A stretch of DNA of 64,000 nucleotides from CALBPI01 sp038531945 (GTDB taxonomy: Bacteria; Pseudomonadota; Gammaproteobacteria; Steroidobacterales; Woeseiaceae): assembly GCA_038531945.1 (NCBI GenBank), contig JBCBBH010000005.1:124001-188000 (forward strand). The letters are read 5' to 3'. The translations under genes and the position numbers were made by a program. The notes beneath the pieces were generated by a model that was not told where the DNA came from, did no database searches, and worked only from the letters and a program-made list of their open reading frames with translations. This document shows, piece after piece, positions 7,613 through 15,459 of this stretch; position 1 is the first letter of the stretch, and the number at the start of each line of letters is the position of its first letter.

Positions 7613-9325
7613 CTACGTCAGATACCGTTTTCTCTTGCTGGCCGGGAGCTGGTTCAGATCAACGCTGAGGAGGAGCCCCGGCGTGTCAGCAAACTGCTTA
7701 TCGATACCGACCGCGTGAAACCTCGCGCCAAGGCCGGCGTAGTGCCTGAGCAGTACAGGGACGCCTTTGCCATCGGTTTCTCGGGCGCTCACCAAAGCGT
7801 TCAGTTTAGCGAGATCGATAACCTGATTGCGGCGGAACCGATACCACTCCGCTGGCAGTCTATTCGCCAACGGGAACTTTGGTCTGACTTGTGAGCTTGG
7901 TTCAATTAGCGCATCGCACATCATCTGCACCGATACCGAATCGTACTGCTGGGTTAGAGACACCGTGCCATAAAGCGCGTCGAATTCAGGGTGCGCTTTC
8001 AGGTAGCTGCCGATGCCGCGCCAGAGCAGATCGAGCGCGTGCCGCGAGCGTTGATACTCGGGCGTGATGAACGACCGACCGAGCTCCAACGCAGCGTTGT
8101 AATTTTCGAAGAACGCGTTCTCAAACTGAAACACGGAGTGCAGATAGGTTGGTTCGCCTTCAGCCGCTGGTCGACCACGACACACGCGGTAGGCGCCGAC
8201 CAACGCTTTATTGTGTTCGTCCCAGCAGAAGATATGGTCGTAGCTGTCGTCGAAGTGATCGGAATCTTCGGACTCGCCACTACCTTCGTCCAACAATCGG
8301 AACGTTCGTTCGCGGTCACGCATGATCTGCCGCGTCAACTCCGGGATTTCAGCGCGACGCGCAAAGCCCACCACCATTCCATGCGCTCGCACGGATTGCT
8401 GGTGACGCGGAAGGCCTTCAATTTCTTTCTGTATGGTTTTCCCGCAGCGACCGGCTGCTAGTGGTGCATGCTCGAGCGCTTGATGTCTCTCGAGTTGTTC
8501 AACCGGCATGTTGAGCGATGCACTTAACACGCGGAGCATCTCGGTGATCTCGGTATCGTCATAGCGTAGAAGCTTCTTCGTCGGAGCAGCCGCGCCCACG
8601 GCGACCTCGATGCGGCGCGATCGCATCTTGATCAACTCGCGTGCCAGCATTAAGAGTCGGAATCGGTACCACACCGACCCGAGTCGATAAAACAACGGGC
8701 TGTTCAAACCGGTGAAACGGATCGGCATCACGCTCGCCCCGGATTTGCGGGCGAGGGTCGCGACAGATCGACTCCAGTCACTGTCTGCGATGCAGTCGAG
8801 ATCATCCTGGTAGAACGATGTGCGGCCGGCCGGAAAAACGACAAGCACCCCGTCGTCCTGCAGGTGGCGAAGACTCTTCCTCAATCCGGTTCGATTCGCC
8901 GGGTCACTCGGAATAAGGGGGTTCACGAACAGGAAGTGGGATTCCAATTCGGGGAATACCTTAAGCGCAAAATTCGCGAGGATCCTGCTGTCTGGACGCA
9001 AGGCGGTCAGAAGCTTGATGAGCACCAGGCCCTCGATGCCCCCATGTGGGTGATTGGAAACGATAATCACCGGCCCGGTTTTCGGTAATCGCTGACTGAG
9101 TGAGTCACCGCCAATCACCTCGACATCGAGTGCTTTGAGACTTTGGTCAGCAAAGTCTGCTGCTGACAGTCCACTCAGTCCGTGCTTTTGGTAGAAATCG
9201 TCCAGTTTGTGGATGCCCAGCACACGATCGAGCAGCGGCGCCAGCTTTCGGAGGCGTTTTCCCAGTCGGGTGTTTGGGTCTGCAACAGTGCCGATGGAAA
9301 TTCGATGTTGTCGCGATGCCACCAT
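7613..9325 (-). CDS. olsF: OlsF-like bifunctional acyltransferase (PlsC-like plus OlsB/GNAT-like)
   Basis: A 570-aa two-domain protein. The N-terminal half is a PlsC/hemolysin-type acyltransferase: VIIVSNHPHGGIEG (about 89-102) is the NHx4D-like box, with Glu in place of the usual Asp, and FPAGRTSF is the second acyl-acceptor motif. The C-terminal half (about 310-570) is an acyl-ACP N-acyltransferase of the OlsB/autoinducer-synthase-like GNAT fold (ALVGAYRVCRG, FFENYNAALELGRSFI). Characterised OlsF enzymes combine both steps of ornithine-lipid synthesis, with the C-terminal domain N-acylating ornithine and the N-terminal domain O-acylating the lyso-lipid. It follows a membrane protein gene with a two-base gap, so the two are co-transcribed. 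A role in phosphorus-free membrane lipid synthesis is inferred from family. Confidence 0.82.
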   Translation of the reverse strand: MVASRQHRISIGTVADPNTRLGKRLRKLAPLLDRVLGIHKLDDFYQKHGLSGLSAADFADQSLKALDVEVIGGDSLSQRLPKTGPVIIVSNHPHGGIEGLVLIKLLTALRPDSRILANFALKVFPELESHFLFVNPLIPSDPANRTGLRKSLRHLQDDGVLVVFPAGRTSFYQDDLDCIADSDWSRSVATLARKSGASVMPIRFTGLNSPLFYRLGSVWYRFRLLMLARELIKMRSRRIEVAVGAAAPTKKLLRYDDTEITEMLRVLSASLNMPVEQLERHQALEHAPLAAGRCGKTIQKEIEGLPRHQQSVRAHGMVVGFARRAEIPELTRQIMRDRERTFRLLDEGSGESEDSDHFDDSYDHIFCWDEHNKALVGAYRVCRGRPAAEGEPTYLHSVFQFENAFFENYNAALELGRSFITPEYQRSRHALDLLWRGIGSYLKAHPEFDALYGTVSLTQQYDSVSVQMMCDALIEPSSQVRPKFPLANRLPAEWYRFRRNQVIDLAKLNALVSARETDGKGVPVLLRHYAGLGARFHAVGIDKQFADTPGLLLSVDLNQLPASKRKRYLT

Positions 9326-9327
9326 GA

Positions 9328-9828
9328 TTAGGATTTCTCAGCTGGTATGTTGCGGTTACTCGTACGGGCCAAGCTCCGCGCGTAGATGAGTGCGTAGAGC
9401 GTGCCGAAGATCCAACTGGGCAGAATCGTCATCCAGATCTCGGCCGTGCCGGCGACTACGTGTACGGCTGTTGACGAGAATACGAGCAGCAGAACGGTGC
9501 CCGAAACACATCGAAGTTCTCGCTGCCACAGTGAGCCGGAGCCGGCGAAAAGCCACTCGATCAGTGAAGTCATCCCCAGTGTCACGACGGCGCTGTATCC
9601 ACCCTGTGTCAATGCGGCTATCGTCATGCCGGTCAGGCCGTGAGCGCGGTTTGCCCATGCCGCCCACGCTGCGTAAAACGCGAAAGCGACTACAGCGGCG
9701 ACCACAGCGCGAGTTCGGGGTGAGTTGAGTCGTCCGGGCACAGTGATCAGGAGGCGCGACGCTTGCAACGCGCTGCCGAATTTCCGAGGGGTATGGCTTG
9801 CTTCACCGCCGGGGAACGCCGAATTCAT
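9328..9828 (-). CDS. Four-helix membrane protein upstream of the ornithine-lipid gene
   Basis: A 166-aa inner-membrane protein with about four transmembrane helices (AVVAAVVAFAFYAAWAAW, ALTQGGYSAVVTLGMTSLI, CVSGTVLLLVFSSTAVHVV and ILPSWIFGTLYALIYA) after a polar N-terminus. Only two bases separate it from the downstream acyltransferase start, so it is the first gene of a two-gene operon. The family is not recognised with confidence. The context suggests a link to lipid remodelling, which is inference only. Confidence 0.75.
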   Translation of the reverse strand: MNSAFPGGEASHTPRKFGSALQASRLLITVPGRLNSPRTRAVVAAVVAFAFYAAWAAWANRAHGLTGMTIAALTQGGYSAVVTLGMTSLIEWLFAGSGSLWQRELRCVSGTVLLLVFSSTAVHVVAGTAEIWMTILPSWIFGTLYALIYARSLARTSNRNIPAEKS

Positions 9829-10008
9829 GGCACGACTGGGGCTTGTAGAACATGACTGACCAGACCAGATCCGCCGCGCAAATATTTCAGATCGAGTCGT
9901 GGTGCGTCAGAATCTAAGGCGCCACCGCGGTTTTTTTACGTCGACTGCATCTATAGCGGTCTGCCGCCCGTCTTATTAGGTAGGTAGTCATCACACAGGA
10001 GCAAAGCA

Positions 10009-10389
10009 GTGGGCGACTTGGGAATGTTGGGGTTCTGGTTATTTATCGCGGTCGCGGTCTTCAGCGGAATCTGGAGTGAAGTCAAAGAAAAAGAGGCAAA
10101 GCAAGAGACCTTGCGGCGAGTGGTTGAGAGCGGACGTGATATCGACCCGGAGGTCATCGACCGAATTCTAGGGGAGGCCGATGCTCGGGATACAGCCCGC
10201 GAGTATCGGATCGGGTCATTCGTGTTGGGCGGCGTCGCCGGCGGACTGCTGGTTTTCAGTCTGTTTCTTGGAGTCGTCTCGTCAGATGCGCGCTGGGTGT
10301 TGATGGGCGTATCCGCGTTGGTCGCATGTATCGGTGGCGGCTTGTATGGCGCGTCTCGGTATGTGGCGCGCGGCAATGGGCGGGTGTGA
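10009..10389 (+). CDS. Small membrane protein (DUF6249-like) ahead of an ECF sigma gene
   Basis: A 126-aa protein with an N-terminal membrane helix (LGFWLFIAVAVFSGIW), a charged segment KEKEAKQETLRRVVESGRDI and two C-terminal helices. This matches the layout of small DUF6249-type membrane proteins that commonly precede sigma factor genes. The start is GTG, supported by ACAGGAG about seven bases upstream. It lies nine bases from the following sigma factor gene and is probably co-transcribed with it and the 115-aa membrane protein. A role in sensing or sigma control is inferred from position. The family call is tentative. Confidence 0.75.
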   Translation: MGDLGMLGFWLFIAVAVFSGIWSEVKEKEAKQETLRRVVESGRDIDPEVIDRILGEADARDTAREYRIGSFVLGGVAGGLLVFSLFLGVVSSDARWVLMGVSALVACIGGGLYGASRYVARGNGRV

Positions 10390-10398
10390 GCCCGCCGG

Positions 10399-10950
10399 AT
10401 GCGTGATGCTCAAAATCACTATCGCGAGGGCCCGGAGCCGCTCATTGTGAATCTCGCTATGCGGGGTGATCGAGACGCGTTCACGGAGTTAGTACGACGC
10501 AAAGCCGGGTGGCTGCGCGGCCTACTTCGTCGGTTGTCGGGTGATGAGACGCTTGCGGATGATTTGGCGCAGCGTGTGTTTCTGAAAATGTGGCGCCGCA
10601 TTCGATCGTTGAAAAAAGCCAATCGATTCGGCGGGTGGTTGAAGAGAATTGCGATCAACGAATGGATTGATCATCAGAGAAAGCGTGCGGGAACATGGGA
10701 TGAGCCTTTCGACGAGGCGTTACAGCCGGATATCGCTGAAACACCGGGCGTTGGAATGGACCTCGATAGCGCTCTGGAGGAACTGCCGGACGCAGTGCGG
10801 GTCTGTGTGGTGCTCGCCTATCATGAGCAGATGACACACCCGGAAATCGTCACCGCAACTGGTCTACCAATCGGTACGGTGAAATCGCATATCCGCAGAG
10901 GGAGCGCGCGACTGAGGGCCCGCCTGATCGATTATGGAGAGGCGCAATGA
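10399..10950 (+). CDS. ECF-type RNA polymerase sigma factor
   Basis: A 183-aa group 4 sigma factor. Region 2 runs from about 20 to 75 (MRGDRDAFTELVRRKAGWL, then DDLAQRVFLKMWRRI and FGGWLKRIAINEWID). Region 4 runs from about 125 to 178 (ALEELPDAVRVCVVLAY, GLPIGTVKSHIRRGSARLR). It recognises its own promoter class with core polymerase. The following gene overlaps its end by four bases (ATGA), so a membrane partner is translationally coupled and probably acts as its anti-sigma factor. No clear target promoter could be assigned by eye. Confidence 0.9.
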   Translation: MRDAQNHYREGPEPLIVNLAMRGDRDAFTELVRRKAGWLRGLLRRLSGDETLADDLAQRVFLKMWRRIRSLKKANRFGGWLKRIAINEWIDHQRKRAGTWDEPFDEALQPDIAETPGVGMDLDSALEELPDAVRVCVVLAYHEQMTHPEIVTATGLPIGTVKSHIRRGSARLRARLIDYGEAQ

Positions 10951-11294
10951 GTGAGCTACACGACAGAGAACTACAGGCGTTTTTTGATGCCACACCTGAA
11001 CTGCATGATGACGCAGCGTTCGTGTCGGAGACGATGGCGCGCACCGATAAGCGTCGATTCCGGTTGCTGGGTGCCCGAGTTTCGGTCCTGGCTGTCATCA
11101 TTGCCCTGGAAATTCTGCTCGAGTCTCCGATTCAGCAGTCAATGGGTGCACTCGGTGCCTTGTTGACGCAGCCTGTGATTACGATTGACGGCGAGTGGGC
11201 CGGGTTTTTGCTCGAACCGATCAACTCGGTGGCGGGTCTGCTTGGTGTTATTCTGCTCAGCCTGCATTGGATCATGCGTAAAGTCGTGCGCTGA
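10947..11294 (+). CDS. Small membrane protein, putative anti-sigma partner
   Basis: A 115-aa protein with a soluble N-terminus (ELQAFFDATPELHDDAAFV, about 1-38) and two or three hydrophobic segments (VSVLAVIIALEILL; SMGALGALLT; SVAGLLGVILLSLHWI). Its start overlaps the stop of the sigma factor gene as ATGA. A cytosolic N-terminal part plus membrane anchor is the usual anti-sigma layout, but no zinc-binding HxxxCxxC motif is present. The role is therefore inferred from coupling alone. Confidence 0.75.
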   Translation: MSELHDRELQAFFDATPELHDDAAFVSETMARTDKRRFRLLGARVSVLAVIIALEILLESPIQQSMGALGALLTQPVITIDGEWAGFLLEPINSVAGLLGVILLSLHWIMRKVVR

Positions 11295-11322
11295 CGGGGT
11301 ATCGCGTGCCGGGGATTGAGTC

Positions 11323-11868
11323 ATGGTGAAGCAGCCAACGCGGCGATACGTCCTGCTGCTTCGAGGCATCAATGTCGGTGGCCGCAACAAGCTGCCGATG
11401 AATTCCCTCACAGCGCTACTCGAGTCGCTCGGTTGCCGGTCCGTTAAAACCTATATTCAGAGTGGCAATGTGGTTTTTGATGGTGTTGACCAGGAATGGG
11501 CTGAACTCGTCGCGGAAGCGATCGCAGACGAGTTTGGGTTTTGTCCAAACGTATTGTGCTTGACGTCTGAGGGGTTTCAGGACGCAGTCGCAGCAACGCC
11601 ATTTGCGAGTCACGACGGCAAGGCGTTGCATTTGTACTTTCTGGAGTCGGTACCGGAGTCTCCCGATTTCGAGAAGATCGATTCGATCCGATCTGCCACC
11701 GAGCGCTCCGCATTGCTCGATCGGTGTTTTTACCTGTATGCGCCCGACGGCATCGGTCGGTCAAAGCTCGCGGCCAGTGTCGAGCGGCACTTGGGTGTCG
11801 CGGCAACCGCGCGAAACTGGAATACGGTCCAGAAGCTCAAACAGATGCTCAGCGATAAATCGCTGTAA
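11323..11868 (+). CDS. DUF1697 family protein
   Basis: A 181-aa cytoplasmic protein with the DUF1697 signature: RRYVLLLRGINVGGRNKLPM near the N-terminus, LESLGCRSVKTYIQSGNVVF next, and near the C-terminus LYAPDGIGRSKLA and ATARNWNTVQKLKQM. Length is typical. Members are uncharacterised; structures show a ferredoxin-like fold. It lies between two sigma factor systems without overlap and may be transcribed with either. No function is assigned. Confidence 0.9.
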   Translation: MVKQPTRRYVLLLRGINVGGRNKLPMNSLTALLESLGCRSVKTYIQSGNVVFDGVDQEWAELVAEAIADEFGFCPNVLCLTSEGFQDAVAATPFASHDGKALHLYFLESVPESPDFEKIDSIRSATERSALLDRCFYLYAPDGIGRSKLAASVERHLGVAATARNWNTVQKLKQMLSDKSL

Positions 11869-11915
11869 CACATCGCTGGCTGAGTCGTCTTAAGCTGCAG
11901 GAGGCGAGATATCGC

Positions 11916-12485
11916 ATGCAAGCAGTGTCAGACGAACAATTGATTCGATGGGTAGCGGAGGGCGATGCGTCGTGCCTCGGGACCCTGTTCGAACGTCACC
12001 AGAAGGGCCTGTACAACTACGCCCTTCAGCTGACGCGAAGCCCCGCGCTTAGCGAAGACCTCGTTCAGGAGCTGTTTTTGAAGCTCTTGAAAAAAGCCTC
12101 CAGTTTTCGCGGTGAATCGAGTTTCAAGGCGTGGGCTTATCACATCTTGCGGAACCTCACCTTCGATCAACTCAAACGGTCGGAACATCGCAAGACAGAT
12201 ACCGATGCCGAGGTTGTACTTGAACAAGAGCTGATCGATGCCAGGAGTGCAGAGCGAGTGGCGTCAGACGCTGAAGCCCTGCGCAATCTCGCGCGTTCCA
12301 TGGCGCGTTTACCCGTCGATCAACAGGACATCATCTGGCTCGGTCGATTCGAGTTCCCCGACTACCAGTCTTTGGCAGTAGCGGTGGGCTGTACGCCTGC
12401 TGCAGCGCGTGTGCGTATGCACCGGGCTATGAAAGCGCTGAATCGCGCCTTCGAAATCGTTAGTGGAGTAGTACCTAATGTCTGA
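11916..12485 (+). CDS. ECF-type RNA polymerase sigma factor of a DUF4097 operon
   Basis: A 189-aa group 4 sigma factor with region 2 (GTLFERHQKGLYNYALQLT, DLVQELFLKLLKKA, FKAWAYHILRNLTFDQLKR; about 20-95) and region 4 (LPVDQQDIIWLGRFEFPDY then AVGCTPAAARVRMHRAMKAL; about 130-185). The ribosome-binding site CAGGAGGCG lies upstream. It overlaps the next gene by eight bases, which codes for its likely membrane antagonist. Together with two DUF4097 genes it forms a four-gene unit. Clusters of sigma factor, HEAT or zinc-finger partner and DUF4097 proteins recur in many bacteria and probably respond to envelope state. Confidence 0.9.
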   Translation: MQAVSDEQLIRWVAEGDASCLGTLFERHQKGLYNYALQLTRSPALSEDLVQELFLKLLKKASSFRGESSFKAWAYHILRNLTFDQLKRSEHRKTDTDAEVVLEQELIDARSAERVASDAEALRNLARSMARLPVDQQDIIWLGRFEFPDYQSLAVAVGCTPAAARVRMHRAMKALNRAFEIVSGVVPNV

Positions 12486-13179
12486 TCTCATCGATTCCGA
12501 CAACGAACTGTTGGAGAGCGCCGAAGTGCGTGATCTCTGGCGAGATCTCAAGAGCCTGAACATGGCCGAACCTGACCCGACATTGCGGCAACGTGTTCTG
12601 CGTGACCTGCACAATGCGCGCGATCCGGCGCTCCCATGGTGGCGGGCCATACTGCCAGCGGCTGGCGCGCAGTGGGCCGGCGTTGCTGCCACGCTGATCA
12701 TTGGAATCCTGGTCGGTCAGACTGTCGGCAAAGAGGATGCAGGTCTCGACCAGCGCGTTGGACAAATGGAGATGCAACTCGACGTGCTGAATCAGCAGTT
12801 GTTGGTGAGTCGTTTGACGGCGACCGCTCCCAGCGAGCGTCTCGCGGCGGCGTTGCAGGCGTCAACGCTGAGTCAGCGCGACCCGCAGGTCGCGATGGTG
12901 CTGCTCGAACGTGCCGCGGTCGACTCCGTGGCGTCTGTTCGATCGGCCGCAATCAGCGCGCTGGGTGATGAAATTAACCACCCCGAAACCGCCGCCCAGT
13001 TGCTGTCGGTGTTCGAAGCCAGTGATTCGCCGATTGTACAGATGGCCATCGTTGATCTGATTTTGCGACGGGGAGATCAAACACTACTTGAGGCGTTGCA
13101 GCGTAGCTTGGAGGCAGAGCGTCTGCATCCGTCGCTTCGTGGTTACGTCGAGGAGTCAATAGGAGGGATACAGACATGA
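12478..13179 (+). CDS. Membrane protein with HEAT repeats, putative anti-sigma factor
   Basis: A 233-aa protein. The cytosolic N-terminus (about 1-52) is followed by one membrane helix (AGVAATLIIGILVGQTV), a short coiled coil (LDQRVGQMEMQLDVLNQQLL) and a periplasmic HEAT-repeat-like domain (about 125-230: SVASVRSAAISALGDEIN, SDSPIVQMAIVDLILRRGD). It starts inside the sigma gene and ends in an ATGA overlap with the next gene, so all three are coupled. Topology suggests that the N-terminus holds the sigma factor and the HEAT domain senses or binds a periplasmic partner, plausibly the DUF4097 proteins. This is inference. No zinc-binding anti-sigma motif is seen. Confidence 0.8.
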   Translation: MSDLIDSDNELLESAEVRDLWRDLKSLNMAEPDPTLRQRVLRDLHNARDPALPWWRAILPAAGAQWAGVAATLIIGILVGQTVGKEDAGLDQRVGQMEMQLDVLNQQLLVSRLTATAPSERLAAALQASTLSQRDPQVAMVLLERAAVDSVASVRSAAISALGDEINHPETAAQLLSVFEASDSPIVQMAIVDLILRRGDQTLLEALQRSLEAERLHPSLRGYVEESIGGIQT

Positions 13180-14012
13180 AACGACCAACACTATTGTTCG
13201 GCTCGCTGGGGCTCGCGCTGTTGAGCGCGACCGCACAGGCGAAGCCGATTGTCGATGAGAAACGATGGACCGAGACTTTCGATGTGAGTGATGCGCCGCG
13301 CCTGACCGTGGATGTGATCTGGGGCGATGTGATTGTCGAGCGCGGCAACAACGATCAAATCGAAATGACCATCGAATCGATACGGCGTGCCGATGATCAA
13401 ACCAGTTTCGAACGCTCACTTGAGCAGATTCCCCTTCGGTTAGCCCAGGATGGCGATGAGGTTTTTCTGAGAGTCGGCCGAGACTGGCGGCACTGGAACG
13501 AGCTGCCGCCGTGTCGGGGCTGTTCTGTCACGGTCAACGTCGTGGTCCGTGTCCCGACGAATAGTGCTGTTGACGTGAGCAGTGTGAATGACGGCCGGGT
13601 CATCGTGTCGGACGTCGCGGGCATGGTCACCGCTTCCAATGTTAACGGCGGCGTGTCGACCTCGGGACTCTCCCAGTGTGCGGCAATCGAATCCGTCAAT
13701 GGCGATGTCATCGTAGGTTTTGCGCAGAGTCCGCTCGACGACTGTGATATCGAGACGCTGAATGGTGACATCAACGTCTCACTCCCTGATGGTGCACATG
13801 CCGATTTCGCGGTGTCACTGGCGAACGGCAAGATGCGGAGCGAGATCGATCTGACGCCCCGGGCGATGAAGGCGCAAGTGCAACACACGCAGCGCGGCGA
13901 CCGTCACTATTACGAGATTGATAAGCGCTCCGGTTTGCGGCTTGGGCGTGGTGGCAGCACGCTATCCCTTAAAAGTTTAAACGGCGATGTGCTCGTCGAG
14001 AGGAGTCAATAA
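13176..14012 (+). CDS. DUF4097-family beta-strand repeat protein (first copy)
   Basis: A 278-aa exported protein with a Sec signal (SLGLALLSATAQA). The body is a right-handed beta-helix-like array of strands broken by turns with the SVNGDV motif: VSSVNDGRVIV, ASNVNGGVSTSG, ESVNGDVIVG, ETLNGDINVS and finally SLNGDVLVERSQ. This is typical of DUF4097 (adhesin-like) proteins. A pair of cysteines (ELPPCRGCSV) sits before the repeat. It is coupled by ATGA to the HEAT protein and is followed after two bases by a second DUF4097 gene. The family function is unknown; the context suggests a periplasmic product of, or sensor for, the sigma system. Confidence 0.85.
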   Translation: MKRPTLLFGSLGLALLSATAQAKPIVDEKRWTETFDVSDAPRLTVDVIWGDVIVERGNNDQIEMTIESIRRADDQTSFERSLEQIPLRLAQDGDEVFLRVGRDWRHWNELPPCRGCSVTVNVVVRVPTNSAVDVSSVNDGRVIVSDVAGMVTASNVNGGVSTSGLSQCAAIESVNGDVIVGFAQSPLDDCDIETLNGDINVSLPDGAHADFAVSLANGKMRSEIDLTPRAMKAQVQHTQRGDRHYYEIDKRSGLRLGRGGSTLSLKSLNGDVLVERSQ

Positions 14013-14014
14013 AC

Positions 14015-14833
14015 ATGGATACTACGTTGGATCGTTCGCTTGCGGTGATGGCGTTCCTGATCGGTTTGATTGCGGCAGTGCCCAGCGCTTACTCGCAGTC
14101 TGCGCCGATCAGTATCGAGCTATCACAGCCGGATCAGCCGATGACCCTCAAAATCGGCATTTTGTCGGCTGACATTGTGGTTATTGGCGAGTCCCGCAAG
14201 GATGTTCAGCTTGAAGTCGACGGTGGGGAGAGCGAGCGTCGTATCGTGACACCATCCGGTAGCCAGGCCATCACCGGTGGCAGCTATCGATTGTCAGCAA
14301 CGGAAGACAACAACGTAGTTAAGGTCTCTTCGGACTGGCGCAAAAGCACATTGGACGTCGTCGTTCGTGTTCCCCGGTCAGCGAACCTTGAGCTCTGGAC
14401 CACCAACAACGGATCGATTCTGGTGCAGGGTGTTTCCGGGGAGATGCAGTTGCAGAACACCAATGGTCCGGTCACGGTCGAGTCTGCCGCTGGACCGGTC
14501 ATTGCGGAGTCGGTCAATGATGTTGTGTCTGTATCGTTCGCGAGCTTGTCGGGAGTGAGTGCGACGTCGTTGACGTCCGTGAACGGCACGCTTGCTGTTG
14601 GTTTGCCGGAATCCGCTAGCGTACAGCTCCATTTGGACACGACACGCGGAGATATCACATCCGACTTTGAAATCGAGGTTCTACCCAGCCAGCCGAAAGT
14701 GTCGCGCACCGAGGATCGAGGCAAGGTGGAGATCGCTGTTGAAAACGCGATCATTGCCAACGTCAACGGTGGTGGCCCGGTCATTCGAATGAAGACTTTA
14801 AACGGCGATATTGAGATTAACCGGACGCCGTAA
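14015..14833 (+). CDS. DUF4097-family beta-strand repeat protein (second copy)
   Basis: A 272-aa exported protein with a signal peptide (MAFLIGLIAAVPSAYSQ). It shows the same repeat pattern as its neighbour: TTNNGSILVQG, QNTNGPVTVES, ESVNDVVSVSF, TSVNGTLAVG, TTRGDITSDF and the closing TLNGDIEINRTP. It starts two bases after the first copy and AGAGGAGTC provides a ribosome-binding site. The two copies are clearly paralogous in architecture but divergent in sequence, and this one lacks the CxxC pair, so they probably have separate roles. Last gene of the sigma operon. Confidence 0.85.
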   Translation: MDTTLDRSLAVMAFLIGLIAAVPSAYSQSAPISIELSQPDQPMTLKIGILSADIVVIGESRKDVQLEVDGGESERRIVTPSGSQAITGGSYRLSATEDNNVVKVSSDWRKSTLDVVVRVPRSANLELWTTNNGSILVQGVSGEMQLQNTNGPVTVESAAGPVIAESVNDVVSVSFASLSGVSATSLTSVNGTLAVGLPESASVQLHLDTTRGDITSDFEIEVLPSQPKVSRTEDRGKVEIAVENAIIANVNGGGPVIRMKTLNGDIEINRTP

Positions 14834-14945
14834 CGATCAATCGGAAGCAGGTAGTCCTGCGGATACGTGGGACTCTCTGTTTCCGAGCCTTTCAATCGGC
14901 TCTGACGGGGCACACTTGCAGCGTGCCTTCGCCGCTTGCAGCCCG

Positions 14946-15323
14946 TCAGTCAGGCTTTCGGCAACCGATCGCGAACATACACCAGGCCACGATCCAAAGC
15001 GTCCCACCTATCGGTGTAATGGCGCCCAGCGCGCGGATCCCGGTTAGCGCAAGCGCGTACAAACTACCGCTGAACAATGCAATTCCGGCGAGCATGCACC
15101 AGGTACTTCCCGTCAACATTCGGTTTCGACCGAGGGACCTAATGGTCAAGCCGACCGCAATGAGTCCGAGCGCATGATAAAAGTGGTACTGCGCGCCGGT
15201 TTCGAAAGCACGCAGCAAAGCAGGTGCGACCTGATCGCGTAATCCGTGAGCGCCGAAAGCGCCTGCTGCAATGGCCAGGACCGCGTTGAACCCGCCGAGT
15301 TTCAGAATCGTTGTGTCATTCAA
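14946..15323 (-). CDS. DUF423 family membrane protein
   Basis: A 125-aa inner-membrane protein with four predicted helices and the DUF423 hallmarks GGFNAVLAIAAGAFGAHGLRD at the N-terminus, FETGAQYHFYHALGLI in the middle, and LFSGSLYALALTG and LGAITPIGGTLWIVAW towards the end. Family members normally begin just before the first helix. The TTG at 15323, preceded by ACAGGG, is therefore chosen over an in-frame GTG at 15389 that would add a polar leader. Function unknown. It is divergent from the GlxA-type regulator gene. Confidence 0.83.
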   Translation of the reverse strand: MNDTTILKLGGFNAVLAIAAGAFGAHGLRDQVAPALLRAFETGAQYHFYHALGLIAVGLTIRSLGRNRMLTGSTWCMLAGIALFSGSLYALALTGIRALGAITPIGGTLWIVAWCMFAIGCRKPD

Positions 15324-15430
15324 TGCCCTGTCGCCTGAAGTTTCTGTGATGTCGCAGTTTACCAAGTGCCTGACGCTCGATCCCCTCACCGCAAGAGTGG
15401 CCGAAATGGTCGGAAATATGCCATTTACGT

Positions 15431-15444
15431 CATACTGTCGTATG
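15431..15444. promoter_or_regulatory. Inverted repeat CATAC-N4-GTATG before the GlxA-type gene
   Basis: A perfect five-base inverted repeat with a four-base spacer lies 15 bases upstream of the regulator start codon, where a repressor would block its own transcription. It is nested in a second, imperfect GCCAT...ATGGC pair. Autoregulation is a guess; such short repeats can occur by chance. Confidence 0.3.
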
Positions 15445-15459
15445 GCCTAGAGTCTGGGC

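Noticed and set aside
14847..14860. Small hairpin GCAGG-TAGT-CCTGC after the second DUF4097 gene
   Set aside because: Five-pair stem with no following T-run, so it is too weak to call a terminator.
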